Source: Turbatrix aceti | Lineage: Eukaryota; Nematoda; Chromadorea; Rhabditida; Panagrolaimidae | Reading direction: 5' to 3' | Length of the DNA stretch: 64,000 bases | Assembly (NCBI GenBank): GCA_963969345.1 | Contig: OZ017768.1 | Coordinates: 9,464,193-9,528,192, forward strand | Shown: positions 1 to 11,148 of the stretch, piece after piece | How positions within the stretch are numbered: position 1 is the stretch's first letter | Layout of the letters: every line of letters starts with the position of its first letter | Made by a program: the position numbers and the translations under genes | The notes under the pieces: generated by a model | Seen by the model: the letters and a program-made list of their open reading frames with translations, nothing else | Database searches by the model: none | What the model was told of the DNA's origin: nothing

Positions 1-3000
1 ATAATTGGTATACCAAAAGAAAAAAAATTGCAACAGAAAAAAACAGGTCTTCCCAACACTGTGTTTCAGTAATGTTTTGTTACACGTTTGTTTCTTCATT
101 GATTGCCGCCGCTGCCGCCTTCAGTTGTCATCGTTGTCGCCTTTTTAGAAAAAGGAAAAAAGTGTAGAGAAAAAAAAGAGAGTTGTCGCTGCACTTCTAC
201 TACTCATAGACAACGTCGATTGTAAAAATGGAGCCTCTTCCTGTCCTGCTCTGACTGCAGTGGTCGCTTTGATTTTTGATTTATCGGGACAGAGAAAGAG
301 AGAGAGAGAAGCGAGGAACAGGGATGTTGGAAAAGGAAAAAAATTACAGGGGACAGGTAAAAGGGGACGAAAATCATTTTTGAGGGAGGGATACAGGCAT
401 TTCAAACTTTTTTGGTATTTTTAGTTTGGAATTTTGGAACAAAATTTGCAATTCGAACTTTTTTTTCGTGTTTTTGTTAAAGAACGGAAAAAGAAACAAT
501 TCTCTCAACCGTTTCCAAATTTATTTTTCAACTTTCTGTCTTCCGTCTTTCCTGCAGGCATTTTACGATGATTGTCCAGTCTGACAAAAGGAAAGAAATG
601 ACATGAAAATTGCTGAAAGACATGTCCGGACCAGAAAGAACCCAGAACAGAACAGACCAATTTACTGCACTTTTACAATCATTTTTTGCTCACCGTTTTT
701 TTTACGTTCAGTCGAACTCTAGATACAACTTGTGACTGACCCTGAACACACACCACCTGACATTCTTTGTACTCACGGATTTTTGGTTGAAGGAAAAAAG
801 AAAAAAATCGGAGCAAAAAAACACCTGAAGTTCAGTCAGGCGGTCCTGTCCGGTTTTGTCTGCATGACAACATGTGACTGATTGAGCTTTCTTCTATTTT
901 ACTCTGACAGGGCCATGCAGGCAGTAAGTGACGATCAGTACATGTACAATTTAAAAAAAAAGTGAATGTAATGAGTTTAAATGGAGGAACGAAAAAAAAT
1001 TAGAACAGATTATCGACAAGAACAAGGCAGACGAAAAAAGAAAAAAAAGAAAAGACAAATGCCCATTTATCAGGTTACACGGACGCAAAGAAATGCAGAC
1101 ATGAGCAGAACAAAGAATGCAATATAGCACATTTATCAAATACAAATCTTCGAATTGCAGGCAGCTGATATTTTTAAGACCAAGAAAGTGCACAATGCCA
1201 TGGCTCAGACGAGACTGGGAGACGTAAAAGGACATTCGAAGAGAGATACCACAAATTTAGGGGCTCTATTTTTACCCAAAGATTTTTGGCTGCATAGGGA
1301 ACTTTAAAATGATAAAATAAAATTATATTTTAGTTTTTTTAAAACAATTTTAAAAATTATTTAAAAAAAGTTGACGTAATTTTTGTTCAACATCACCCCA
1401 AAATCAGGCTAATCGACATGATTAAGGCTAATCAGTGGAATCATAAAAAAACCCGTTCTAGACTCAAATTCACGCCTGACGTGAGACAATGCAATTAAAG
1501 ATTTTCATCATTCTCAATGTGAAGTGATCATTCTCATTGATGTAAAAAAAAGGTGCAAAATACACGTCAATGTCGGCTTCCGGTCACAGTGACACAAATG
1601 TCTGGCTGATTGCAGGTTGGATAAATTTTGTTTAGGAACATTGACTAACTAGGTTTGCAGAAATTTATTTTCTGGTATCGATTTTGATTTTTTTTATGTA
1701 AAAGTGCGTTGTTTTCGATGTTTGTCCTAATTGCCATTCTTATCAAATCAAATTTTATTCAACCCACAAAGCTAATCGCTTAATTTCATTTCATTTCTTG
1801 CAAATGCCCAAAACATCAAAACACAATTTAGTCAGTCATCTTGCATAATCCCTCCGGTCTTTTTGCATAATGAGTGCCTCGACGCTTTGCAAGAAATTCT
1901 TCTCCGTGCCTTAGAGCATGTATCCATGTGTATTTATTTATGATGGCACATGTATGTAAAAAGACACAAAAAAGAGTGAATATGTGTTTGATGTCCTCGT
2001 TTCACGCGAATCAGTCATCTGAAAAAAAAAACTTATTGCGGTAGCTTTTTGGTGTACTGTATGCATATTTCAACGTGCAAACCTCTACTGATGTTATTAG
2101 AAACATGTTAGAAACAAAAAGACACTGCAATAGTTTGTTGGCTGTTGGCTGTTTTCTGGTGGTCTTTGAACCCTTTTTACCCCCATTCCCAGTTGTCTTA
2201 TGTTAGTAATCTTCGAGTATTGATGTGCGTCGTTAGCTAGATAATAGTGCAACGTACAACAACCATCGGTTTCTTATTGCCGGCCTTTCTTTTTCAAAAA
2301 TGTATCTAACATAAGTATGTATCTACTAACTTTTGTTGAGGGAGAAAAGGAAAGGCAGACTCTCGAGAGAGGGAATGAAGAAGATAGATAGATAGACGTT
2401 TTGAACCAAGAGCGAAAAAAAATAGTAGTGGGGAACGCAGTATCGCATACAGTTGAGGGGTACTCGTTGCCACACGGACAAATAAATGCACCAACGGCCG
2501 TTAAAACGGCACCTTCAAAGCTCGTCCACTCGTCCATCGTCTGACATCTGCTGGGAGACAGGGCGCGAAGATGGATGAGCGTGATTTGTGTGTTTTGGTC
2601 AACTGTGTTTTGATCCGTCTCATTTGGTCCCAAAAAGTGTCAAATTTAATGTTTTTAACGACGGATTTTTAACGATGATAAATTTTTTAATTAAAAATTA
2701 TTTTAAAAAATTTGTTGCATTCTCAACTTTTTTCATTTCAACGGAATATTTTTTATTGTTAAAATTTTTTAACATGCATAAAATTGAAAAAACATGCTTC
2801 AATTTTAATGCCATTCCCAAAAACACATTTTTTGAAAGCATGCCACAAACGGAACAGCTAGAAATAGAAGAAGAAAAATAAATTTGTTTCTCCTGTCAGC
2901 AGTACTATTTTTTACCATCTGTCCATCTGGACCCAAGAGTGACCTTTTTGCTGACCAATGACCAATAACCAGTCGCGCTAGTCATTTTGACCGTCGACAA

Positions 3001-3460
3001 CAACAACGGCAGACGAACGCTGTCTTCAATGCCGTCTTGACCGACTTTGTCGAACAACAACAAAAAAAAGAAATTACAGTTCCACATTGAAGAGGAAGGG
3101 ACATTCCAAAAAAAACATATTACTGTATAAACTTCAATTCCTTACAATTGGAGTTAGGAAACATTTGGGTTTGCTTGCAAACAAATTTATTATAATTTTG
3201 CTGTTCGTAATTGCAGAAAAATATTTTTTTTACAAATTTTAGCATAGTAAAATAACATTTTTTTGCCGTTTGTTTCTTCATAACTTTTATCGTTCGATTT
3301 TGCCAAAAAAAAAATATCGCAAAACGTTTGTTCGTTCTAAAAAAACTGTTCGCTCTTGAATTCTATTTCTGAATACTTTATTTCGTACCAAACGTAGAAT
3401 CCATCATAATTTACACAATTTACTGCAAAAAAGTCAGAGTTAAACAGGAATGCAAGTCAA
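1..3460. other. AT-rich region without a recognisable gene
   Basis: Open frames here are short and low-complexity (mostly translated T or A runs) with no recognisable domain. A short TAGA microsatellite lies near 2384-2397. The right edge (about 3377-3460) is the 3' UTR of the BTB gene on the minus strand. The rest may be intergenic or part of introns of a gene outside the window. Confidence 0.6.
3377..3382 (-). terminator. Poly(A) signal of the BTB-PHR gene
   Basis: AATAAA on the minus strand about 80 nt beyond the stop codon of the BTB-PHR gene. This is a canonical hexamer at a plausible distance. Confidence 0.5.
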
Positions 3461-6400
3461 TCAATCCTCCTTGGGCACAAAAATAAATTCCGGAATCTGT
3501 CCATCGTCCACACTCGTTCCATTGTTTTGTCCCGCCTGGTAGGCAAACTGGAAAGTCACGCATCGACTCGTGTTTGGAATGGTATGAGTAATGCGCCTCA
3601 GTCCCTTGGATCCATAATAGGTATCCGGGCCGATTAATTTGAGCAGCGCGGTGTAGAGAGTATCCGGTTGGATATCCACGGGATCGGTAAAGTAGACTCG
3701 ATGCGGATCAGCGGTGCCTGTGGAAATAATCGTTCTCTCAGCAGACGCGATGACGTCATCGGTAGCAGAGGATATCAATTCGATCTTGACAACGTGTCGC
3801 TTCTCAGCCTTGAGGGCAGTGTAGATGCCGAAGCCCTTGATGACTATCGGACAGTCGACCTGAAATTTGACCCGATCCGCGACTCCGGAATAGCCCCAGC
3901 GAGTTTCGATGCGTTGGAAGCGATTGATGGACATTTCCTGAAGACTGCTGGATCGAGGACGGATTTCGAAGGGAATAGATGGACGCTCCGCTTTCAGGGT
4001 TACGTAACGGTAGACATCGATGACTACGGCTTCTGCTAGCAGCTGGGTTGGAACGACGTGAGCTGAGAATTCTTCAGCCGACATGCAGGTCATGCGAACG
4101 CGATAGATGGTATCACCAAGCAGAGAACGGAGATTTTCGGGAGTCGGGTTCAGGTTGGAGCGCTTGCACGCTGTTTTGGCCCAACGGTATAGCTAAAAAT
4201 ATCTAGTAAAAATATTAAATTGTAACTAGCAAAAAATTGAGAACGATTTTGTCTTCAACGTTCATTTTTATCCTTAATTTTTTTTGAGTGGAAATTGAAA
4301 TTGGGATCAGAAGAATTTTAAAATTTTTTCGTCAGTTCCAAAAAATTTGAAAACATTTAGTACAGATCTAAAAAATACCAAAAATTCAACAGTATATTTT
4401 TTTTGATTCAGTCCCCGAAAAGTTTCAAAAATTAGTTTTGTTCGAAAATTTAAATTTTTTAGAAATATTTAGAAACAATTAAAATTATTGAGAACATACA
4501 AATTCTTGTTGGAAAAAGAATGTCGCGTTAATTAAAACGAAATTAAATTTTTTAAATCAAAATAAAATCTATAGAAAACGAATTTGTCGATTTTTTTCTG
4601 AAAATATTTGTTTGTGCTTGTTTTCCCATAATTTTGTCCTAAAAGATAAAAAAAACTGTTAAATGTGTGTTTCCAAACAAAATATTCAAATTTTCGAATT
4701 TCCAAATGAAAAAAGTTTTTTTCGCCAAATAATAATTTTTCGTACCGCATTGAAGATAGCCAACTCCGTAGCCCTCAGCTTATCTCGCGAGAAAACCATA
4801 TCTAGCGTCGAAATTGAAACGTCGAGAAATGAATCCGACTCAATAGCCTGCACTGTAGAGTCATCGATGACTTTGAGGCACAAATCGACAAGGAATGAAA
4901 TGTCAAATTTTTTTGCCTGATCCAGGAGGGCGAATGCGTTCTGCGTCGTGAGATTATCCGTGAGATATTCAATGCAGAGGCACTCAAGTGAGCGAATGAG
5001 GTACTTCTTCGCGAGGTAGAGTACCGCCATGACGCATTCGGAATTCAGAGCAATGGAATCCGTGTAAGCGAATTTGATGAGTCGTCGAAAAGCATCGACA
5101 TCGGCATCCGGAATGCCAATGGGATCCGTCGATTTCCACTCATCCCGCGTAAACATGACTTCAAAAATAGGAGAAGCAATGGAGAGCACAAATTTATGCG
5201 CTGTCACCTGGACCTCGGTAGGTCCGACGTAGAAGATGACATCGCTCCCGAGCTGGTTGTCGTGAAGGTAAAGCATGCGATCGCTGAGCGTAAAGTTCTG
5301 ATCGTGCCAGGATGCACCTTCGCCGAAGAAGCTGCTTCCCATGACGTGCCTCATGATGCCGTCGTCGAAGACGTTGTGCTCTGATATCTCCTCATCCGGG
5401 GATTTTTGCTGCATGTTTGTGGCCAAATCTCGGTTTTTTTTCACTTTAAGACGAGTGAGAAGGTTGCTCGCTGTGTGAATCTAAAAAAATTATTTGCCTC
5501 AATTTTGATATTTTCTGTGCAATTAAATATTAAAAATCGGGTTCCTTTTAAAAATTATCTAGAATTCGGCAACTTTCTTTGAAAATTCGGACAAAAACTG
5601 TTCGAACTACAATGATGTTCAGTGTCTAAAAAAAGTTGCAGACCGATTTTAACAGCCACTCTGTGAGCTTTTTTATTCGTAAGGTGGACCGTCCGACACA
5701 GGCATTTTACACCTTCCGATGTTTTGTGCCAAAATTGTAGGCACCTATGGGGAGGGTCCAAATACCCTTTTTAAAAATTTTTTAGATGCCGGATTCTGGA
5801 GCCACGGTTTCTGGAAGTTTCCGACATCAAATTTTCAAAAAGTTTCAAAAATTCTGATTTTTGGTACACAGGGGTATCTTGGCACGAGAAATCGACTGGT
5901 GTATTTACTTTTGTCAAACAACATCTGATTTTTTTGAAAAACCATGTTTTATCGTTTTCCCGCCTATTTTCGTCCGTTGCTTGGCTCCAGCATCCGTATT
6001 TTACTCGCCGAGGCCGTTTTCACAGTGATTTCTAACAGTACATATTGTTAGCTCTCTCAAGAAGTCAAAGAAAAAATTTATTTGCATACCTTTTTATCCA
6101 CAGAAACCATTTTGTAACGCCAACTGGGGTCAAAAACGGGCAAAAAGTGCACAGAAAACGTCGGAACGGGTCTCTTTTCATGTGCGCAACGTGCGAGCGC
6201 GCGCCGAGCTGCAACGCACGCATACCGCTCTCTTCTTTCTCTCGGTTTTGCCCGTTTTTGACCCCAGTTGGCGTTACAAAATGGTTTCTGTGGATAAAAA
6301 GGTATGCAAATAAATTTTTTCTTTGACTTCTTGAGAGAGCTAACAATATGTACTGTTAGAATTCACTGTGAAAACGGCCTCAGCAAGTAAAATACGGATG

Positions 6401-7270
6401 CTGGAGCCAAGCAACGGACGAAAATAGGCTCAAAATCCAGAAAACATGGTTTTTCAAAAAAATCAGATGTTGTTTGACAAAAGTAAATACACCAGTCGAT
6501 TTCTCGTGCCAAGATACCCCTGTGTACCAAAAATCAGAATTTTTGAAACATTTTGAAAATTTGACGTCGGAAACTTCCAGAAGCCGTAGCTCCAGAATCC
6601 GGCATCTAAAAAATTTTTAAAAAGGGTATTTGGACCCATCCCATAGGTGCCTACAATTTTGGCACAAAACATCGGAAGGTGTAAAATGCCTGTGTCGTCG
6701 GAAATAAAAAAGCTCACAGAGTGGGTCTTAATCGGATTAAAATCTGGCCAAAAATGGCATAAAAAGTTTTTTTTGCTTTTTAACCCAAAAGTCATTAAAA
6801 TAAATATAAGAGTTTTACAGCAAATAATATTTTTAAATACAATTTTAAATCTGGTCAAAAAATCAATCTAGATTTTTTTATGTTCAAAAACATTTTTTGA
6901 TATGAAATGCATTTTTTCACGGATTTTTCAGAAAAAACTGTGTTAAAAACAGTTTTTTGACCAGGGTAAAGCCGAGTTTTTTTGTACAATGCAGCCACAA
7001 AAATAGCAAAAATGATAAATTCGGCACCGAAAATTTGTTTCTGTTTGATTCCGCAAATTCTGTTTAGACTTTTCGTTGCTCAAATTTTATAAAAACTTTA
7101 GCAATATGGTTTACCAAATTCTAAATCCCCAAATCCAAAACCACGACAAAAAATCAAACAGTCTTCCGAAAACTTACAACATCGCCACTGAAAGACAGCA
7201 AACTCGACGAATTGCCAGCCGACTTGTTGGCCGTCGAAGTATCATCTGATCGACTGAAAAAATCCATCAT
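3461..7270 (-). CDS. BTB-BACK-PHR domain protein (BTBD1/BTBD2 type)
   Basis: Three coding exons give about 519 aa: 7270-7178, 5480-4746 and 4192-3461, all joined in phase 0. The first donor is GTAAGT. The N-terminus (about 50 residues) is Ser/Thr/Asn-rich. It is followed by a BTB/POZ domain (SDVIFYVG, then AHKFVLSIASPIFEVMF, about residues 85-190), a BACK region, and a PHR domain from about residue 345 (RFQRIETRWGYSG; KGLRRITH; NNGTSVDDGQIPEFIF near the C-terminus). The RWGYSG block and total length fit BTBD1/BTBD2 rather than BTBD3/BTBD6. In this family BTB binds cullin-3 and BACK-PHR recruits partners, so a ubiquitin-ligase adaptor role is inferred. Exon 2-3 joining restores the family motif (FNA then LYRWAK). 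Intron 1 (1.7 kb) carries a palindromic element. The start is the first ATG of a clean short exon; there is no acceptor next to it. Confidence 0.9.
5649..6731. mobile_element. Palindromic TTAA-bounded foldback element, copy 1 (intronic)
   Basis: Two arms of roughly 500 bp are near-perfect reverse complements about a centre near 6191-6195. Mirror ORF translations at 5719-5928 (+) and 6463-6858 (-) are almost identical. The outer ends read TTAACAGCCACTCTGTGAG on the left and, reverse-complemented, TTAAGACCCACTCTGTGAG on the right, so TTAA abuts both ends. The spacer around 6145-6245 holds GC-rich sequence. No transposase is encoded, so this is a non-autonomous element. TTAA targets are known for piggyBac-like transposons and for palindromic TTAA elements catalogued in nematodes; assignment here is by inference. 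It sits inside intron 1 of the BTB-PHR gene. Confidence 0.85.
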
Positions 7271-10200
7271 GTGTTTTTCTATATTTTTTATCATGTCTGT
7301 GAACTTTTACTGCCGCTCTCCGATAAATAAATACAACACAGTCCAGCGCGTACGTGCAACAACAAGTTGAACTTACTTCTTGGTATCAATGTCTGCCGAT
7401 CGAGACGCATCCATTTTTGTAACAATAAATTGATCGAAAATTGAAGAAAAGATAAATTGCCCTGAGAAGGTGGTGAATTCACAGAAAGCGAAGCAGAAGA
7501 CGAAGAAGATGTACAAAAAAAATGCGTAGAAACGGGGAACACTACGCACGCAATCGAGGTTTCCTCTGTTTCTGATGTGAATTTATTTTCTTTTGCTCGT
7601 CTTATTTTGCGTCGATAAATATTATACATTGCAGCGGCGCGCTACAGCATAGCCAAGGTCTTTGCTTGCTTACTTAGCACTTCATCGGAGGGTGCTTATC
7701 ACGGTATCACCAGAAATGTGATTAAAATTTTTTATGCATGCAGTGTGCGAGGACGAAAAAAACTGTTTATGTCTCTGCTTCTTGGCTGGTTGGTTTGTTA
7801 TCGGTCATCGTTACGATCAACAAATTATCAGGGGACATCTAATTTTTTTACTGAAAAATAAATTTTAGACCATATTTTGAGGGTTTTCAACTTGGAACAC
7901 AGCTAATGCCAACTGAAATGTGTATACACAATAATATATTTTGTTGTGACAATACAAAAGGAAAACATTCGCCGTTGTCAAGGAAAGTTTCCTAGAGATC
8001 GAGCCCAAATCGATTCGAGTCGTGGACGGGAAAGGTCGGTGGCAAAAATTGTTGGGGATAAGCAAAATTACCCCGAGTTTAACGGCTCATATAAAATATC
8101 GATGAAAAGTGTAAAAAACGCGGTTTTAAAACTAAAATTTGTCACTTTACGTGTTTCATGTCACATTTTGTTTAATCGCGGGAACAGGATTTTTTGTCTA
8201 GGACGAGGGTCAAAGGACCACTCCGGGGAACGAGCGGGGATTTCGAAGTTCGAATCTTGATGTTTCTTTTCGCTTGGGGTAACCATTTTTTTACAGTTGA
8301 GTGCAAGAAATTTGACTTTGTGTGAGAACAAAAAAACAAAAAAAAAATTTACATTTCGAATGACGCCGGGTCAAAAATGGTACAATTTGCCGTTGGCTTC
8401 TGATAATTATGAGCAGCTTTCGACTTGCATTTTGTATTCCGAACTTCAAGATATATGTACAATTGATTTATAAATACATATTTGTATGTTATCAAATTTA
8501 ATTTTTTGTTTGGATTTTTTGGATTTGAAAATATTTTCTTTTATTTAAAAAAAACATACATTATTTATTGCATCTATTTACGATACCACAAATACACAAA
8601 CACATTTTATTGTTGACTGAAAGGTTTACAGCACCAAATTTGTTTTAAAAAATGTTCGAAATTAATAAAGATTAAAAAAAGTTGATAAAAAACATGATAA
8701 TGCACTTTTGTTAACCAAATAAATTATTTGTTATTTCAAGGCGTGATTTGATTTGAAAAATTATTAACTTCAAGTTGGCATGACTCCGCCTTTTAAATAT
8801 TTTGCCATTTTTCTTTTAAAAGCCAACAGACAAAAACATTTTTTTGTTGCACACAAAGATCGGAATCAGAATAAAATATGATTCATTTTGGAGTCTCTGA
8901 AAAACAACATTTGACTGTTTTTACGTGTTGAATTTAGCGTTTCATCAATTTTTTTGTTTTGTTGTTCAAACGATCAGTTGTGCCTTCCGGCGTTCACCGA
9001 ACAGTACCGTACACTTGATTGTGTTGTTTTACTCTTGGCCCAAAAAAAAGTTGTTGTGTACTGCATTTTTTTAGTTTTCAGATTTTTTTAAGTTTAAAAA
9101 AATGTATCGTTTTTAAAAGTACATTTTTTATGTATGAATACACGGATTTTGCATGGCTCATGACTTTTCACACAACAAGCGCATAATCCCTGAAAACTTG
9201 TTCATATTTTTTTGTTTTCTTTTTTGAAAAAAATATGAGTCATGCGCGGTATTTTTTGACAACTTGGATTTAACTTTTCGGACCATAAAAAAGATCAGTA
9301 TGCACTGAGCTGTGCCAATTGTGATTGTTGTAAATATCTGAAATTTTATTTACAATAAATATGTTTTTCAAAAACAATCCAAAACTGCCAAAAAATATAA
9401 AATATGGCAGAGGTACATACCGGTAGGTGGGTAGGTATCTATTTGAATTGTTTTCTTGCAATCATCTGTCTGACTCGACCCGACCCCAACCCGAAACACG
9501 TATGTATACGTACAAACATCATGAACAATTTGATTCATTTTTGATCTATTTCCTTCATGGTCGTGTCAGGAAACTGGTTGACTACGATCTGGCTATCCTT
9601 CTTTTTTGGTTGAAAAATGGGGTTCTTGTTCACCGATTAGATCACATAAATATACGTAATGAATTTTTTCGTTGAGCTAACATTGGGGTTAAATAATGAG
9701 TTTTTGTTTACCAAAAAAAATTTTTCAAAAAAGTTGCATGCTGCCAAAAATGCTGCGCGCGCAATGTGCAAGTATTGAATGAAAAATGTACGGTAGAATT
9801 TAAAATATGTTTTTTAGGAAAATTAAACATTTATTTTAAAAAAATTAACAAGTAGTTTACAATTTTTTTGCAAAAAAAATACGTGCCTAGAAGTAAAATT
9901 TTTTGTCCAAATTTTCATCATGCACAAAAACATTTACTCACCATTACACACCCTAACTGTTCACAAATCCGCGTACATATATCCGATCAACTTTCCTCTG
10001 TCTGATTGATAATCGGCAACTTTTACTACAATGTTCAACCAACGATGAGCCTAATATACTCCCCCCCCTTCCACCCTCGCTCTTGCGTAAAAAAATCCGA
10101 TAAGCCTTTTTTGTGTTGAACAATCCTTTTCATTCATGAATTCGTTCAGGTGAACGAACGCAAATTTGGTGACCGATTTTTATTGGGTCAAAATCTGACT

Positions 10201-11148
10201 TCCTTTTCTTTTAAAAGACAAACTACATTTTTTTTGCTCTTACCGGGGAGAAAGTGTCTCTTCCGTTGACTTTTCATAATTACAGATAAATTAAAAAAAA
10301 TTGATTTACCTGATGATCATTCAATAAAAATAAATGGGATAGTAAATCTGATAATAAAACTGTGTTGATTTTTTGAGCGCATTATACACTAATTTTGGAG
10401 TAAAGTATTACCATTAAAAACAAATAAGGGATTCAAAAAAAACAGTGAAAATACATACAACTCAAATTTGACGCGCACCTGTCCGCGGGCGACACCTGTT
10501 TGTCGGTGTTTATGTGTCTCCTTTGTACCGTAAAACGATGTGTTCCTTCTCATTAACGCTGATCTTTTGCATTTATCCAAAAAAATAGAATGAAATAAAT
10601 TTAACGTCTCTTTCTCTCTTTCTCTCTCTTTCTCTTTGCTTGCAGTGATCAAACTTTGAATTACCAACCGACTACCTGTCAAACAGGGATAGGATGACGA
10701 TGATGATGCATATATTGATTTGCCTTCCCGCCTCCTCCTCCCCCCCCCCCTTTTGCTATTCGCCGAACAAGACAACAAAAATAACATGACAATAGGCTGC
10801 CTGACTGGCTCAGCAGCCGATGATGGCAAGCAGCCGATAGGAAGACCGGTACACCTGTAGCTCGATGTAGTTAGACGTGTTTCATCCCCCTTCCTACCCC
10901 CTTTTTTTCTGTCCTGTACTTTTTAACATCACATTTTTGATTTTGAATTTTTTGTTGTTTGTTGTACGTACAAAACATGTGTCGATCAGAAATGTCGCAT
11001 TTGTGATGATCCCGCGCAACACAAATTTTAAAAGGGGGTTAATTCTTTGACACACCACATAAAGTCATTCTCTCTACGAATTGCATTGCGTGGAGTTATA
11101 CATTGTTATAATTATTTACATTTAAAAATATTTTTGCTTTTTTAACAG
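7271..11148. promoter_or_regulatory. Intergenic region between the divergent BTB-PHR and OATP genes
   Basis: About 3.9 kb with no supportable coding exon. It holds AT-rich DNA, a CT-rich tract (about 10606-10640) and C runs near 10070 and 10740. It must include the promoters of both divergent genes and possibly 5' UTR introns. No specific factor site can be assigned. Confidence 0.5.
11136..11148 (+). promoter_or_regulatory. 3' splice site abutting the OATP start codon
   Basis: A T-rich tract ending in AACAG stops at 11148 and the ATG begins at 11149. This is either a 5' UTR intron acceptor or a spliced-leader trans-splice site. It supports the chosen start. Confidence 0.55.

Noticed and set aside
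2274..2633. 119-aa minus-strand frame
   Set aside because: No recognisable domain, low-complexity ends and no splice context; treated as chance.
6045..6346. Nearly identical 93-aa open frames on both strands
   Set aside because: They are mirror translations of the palindrome centre, not genes.
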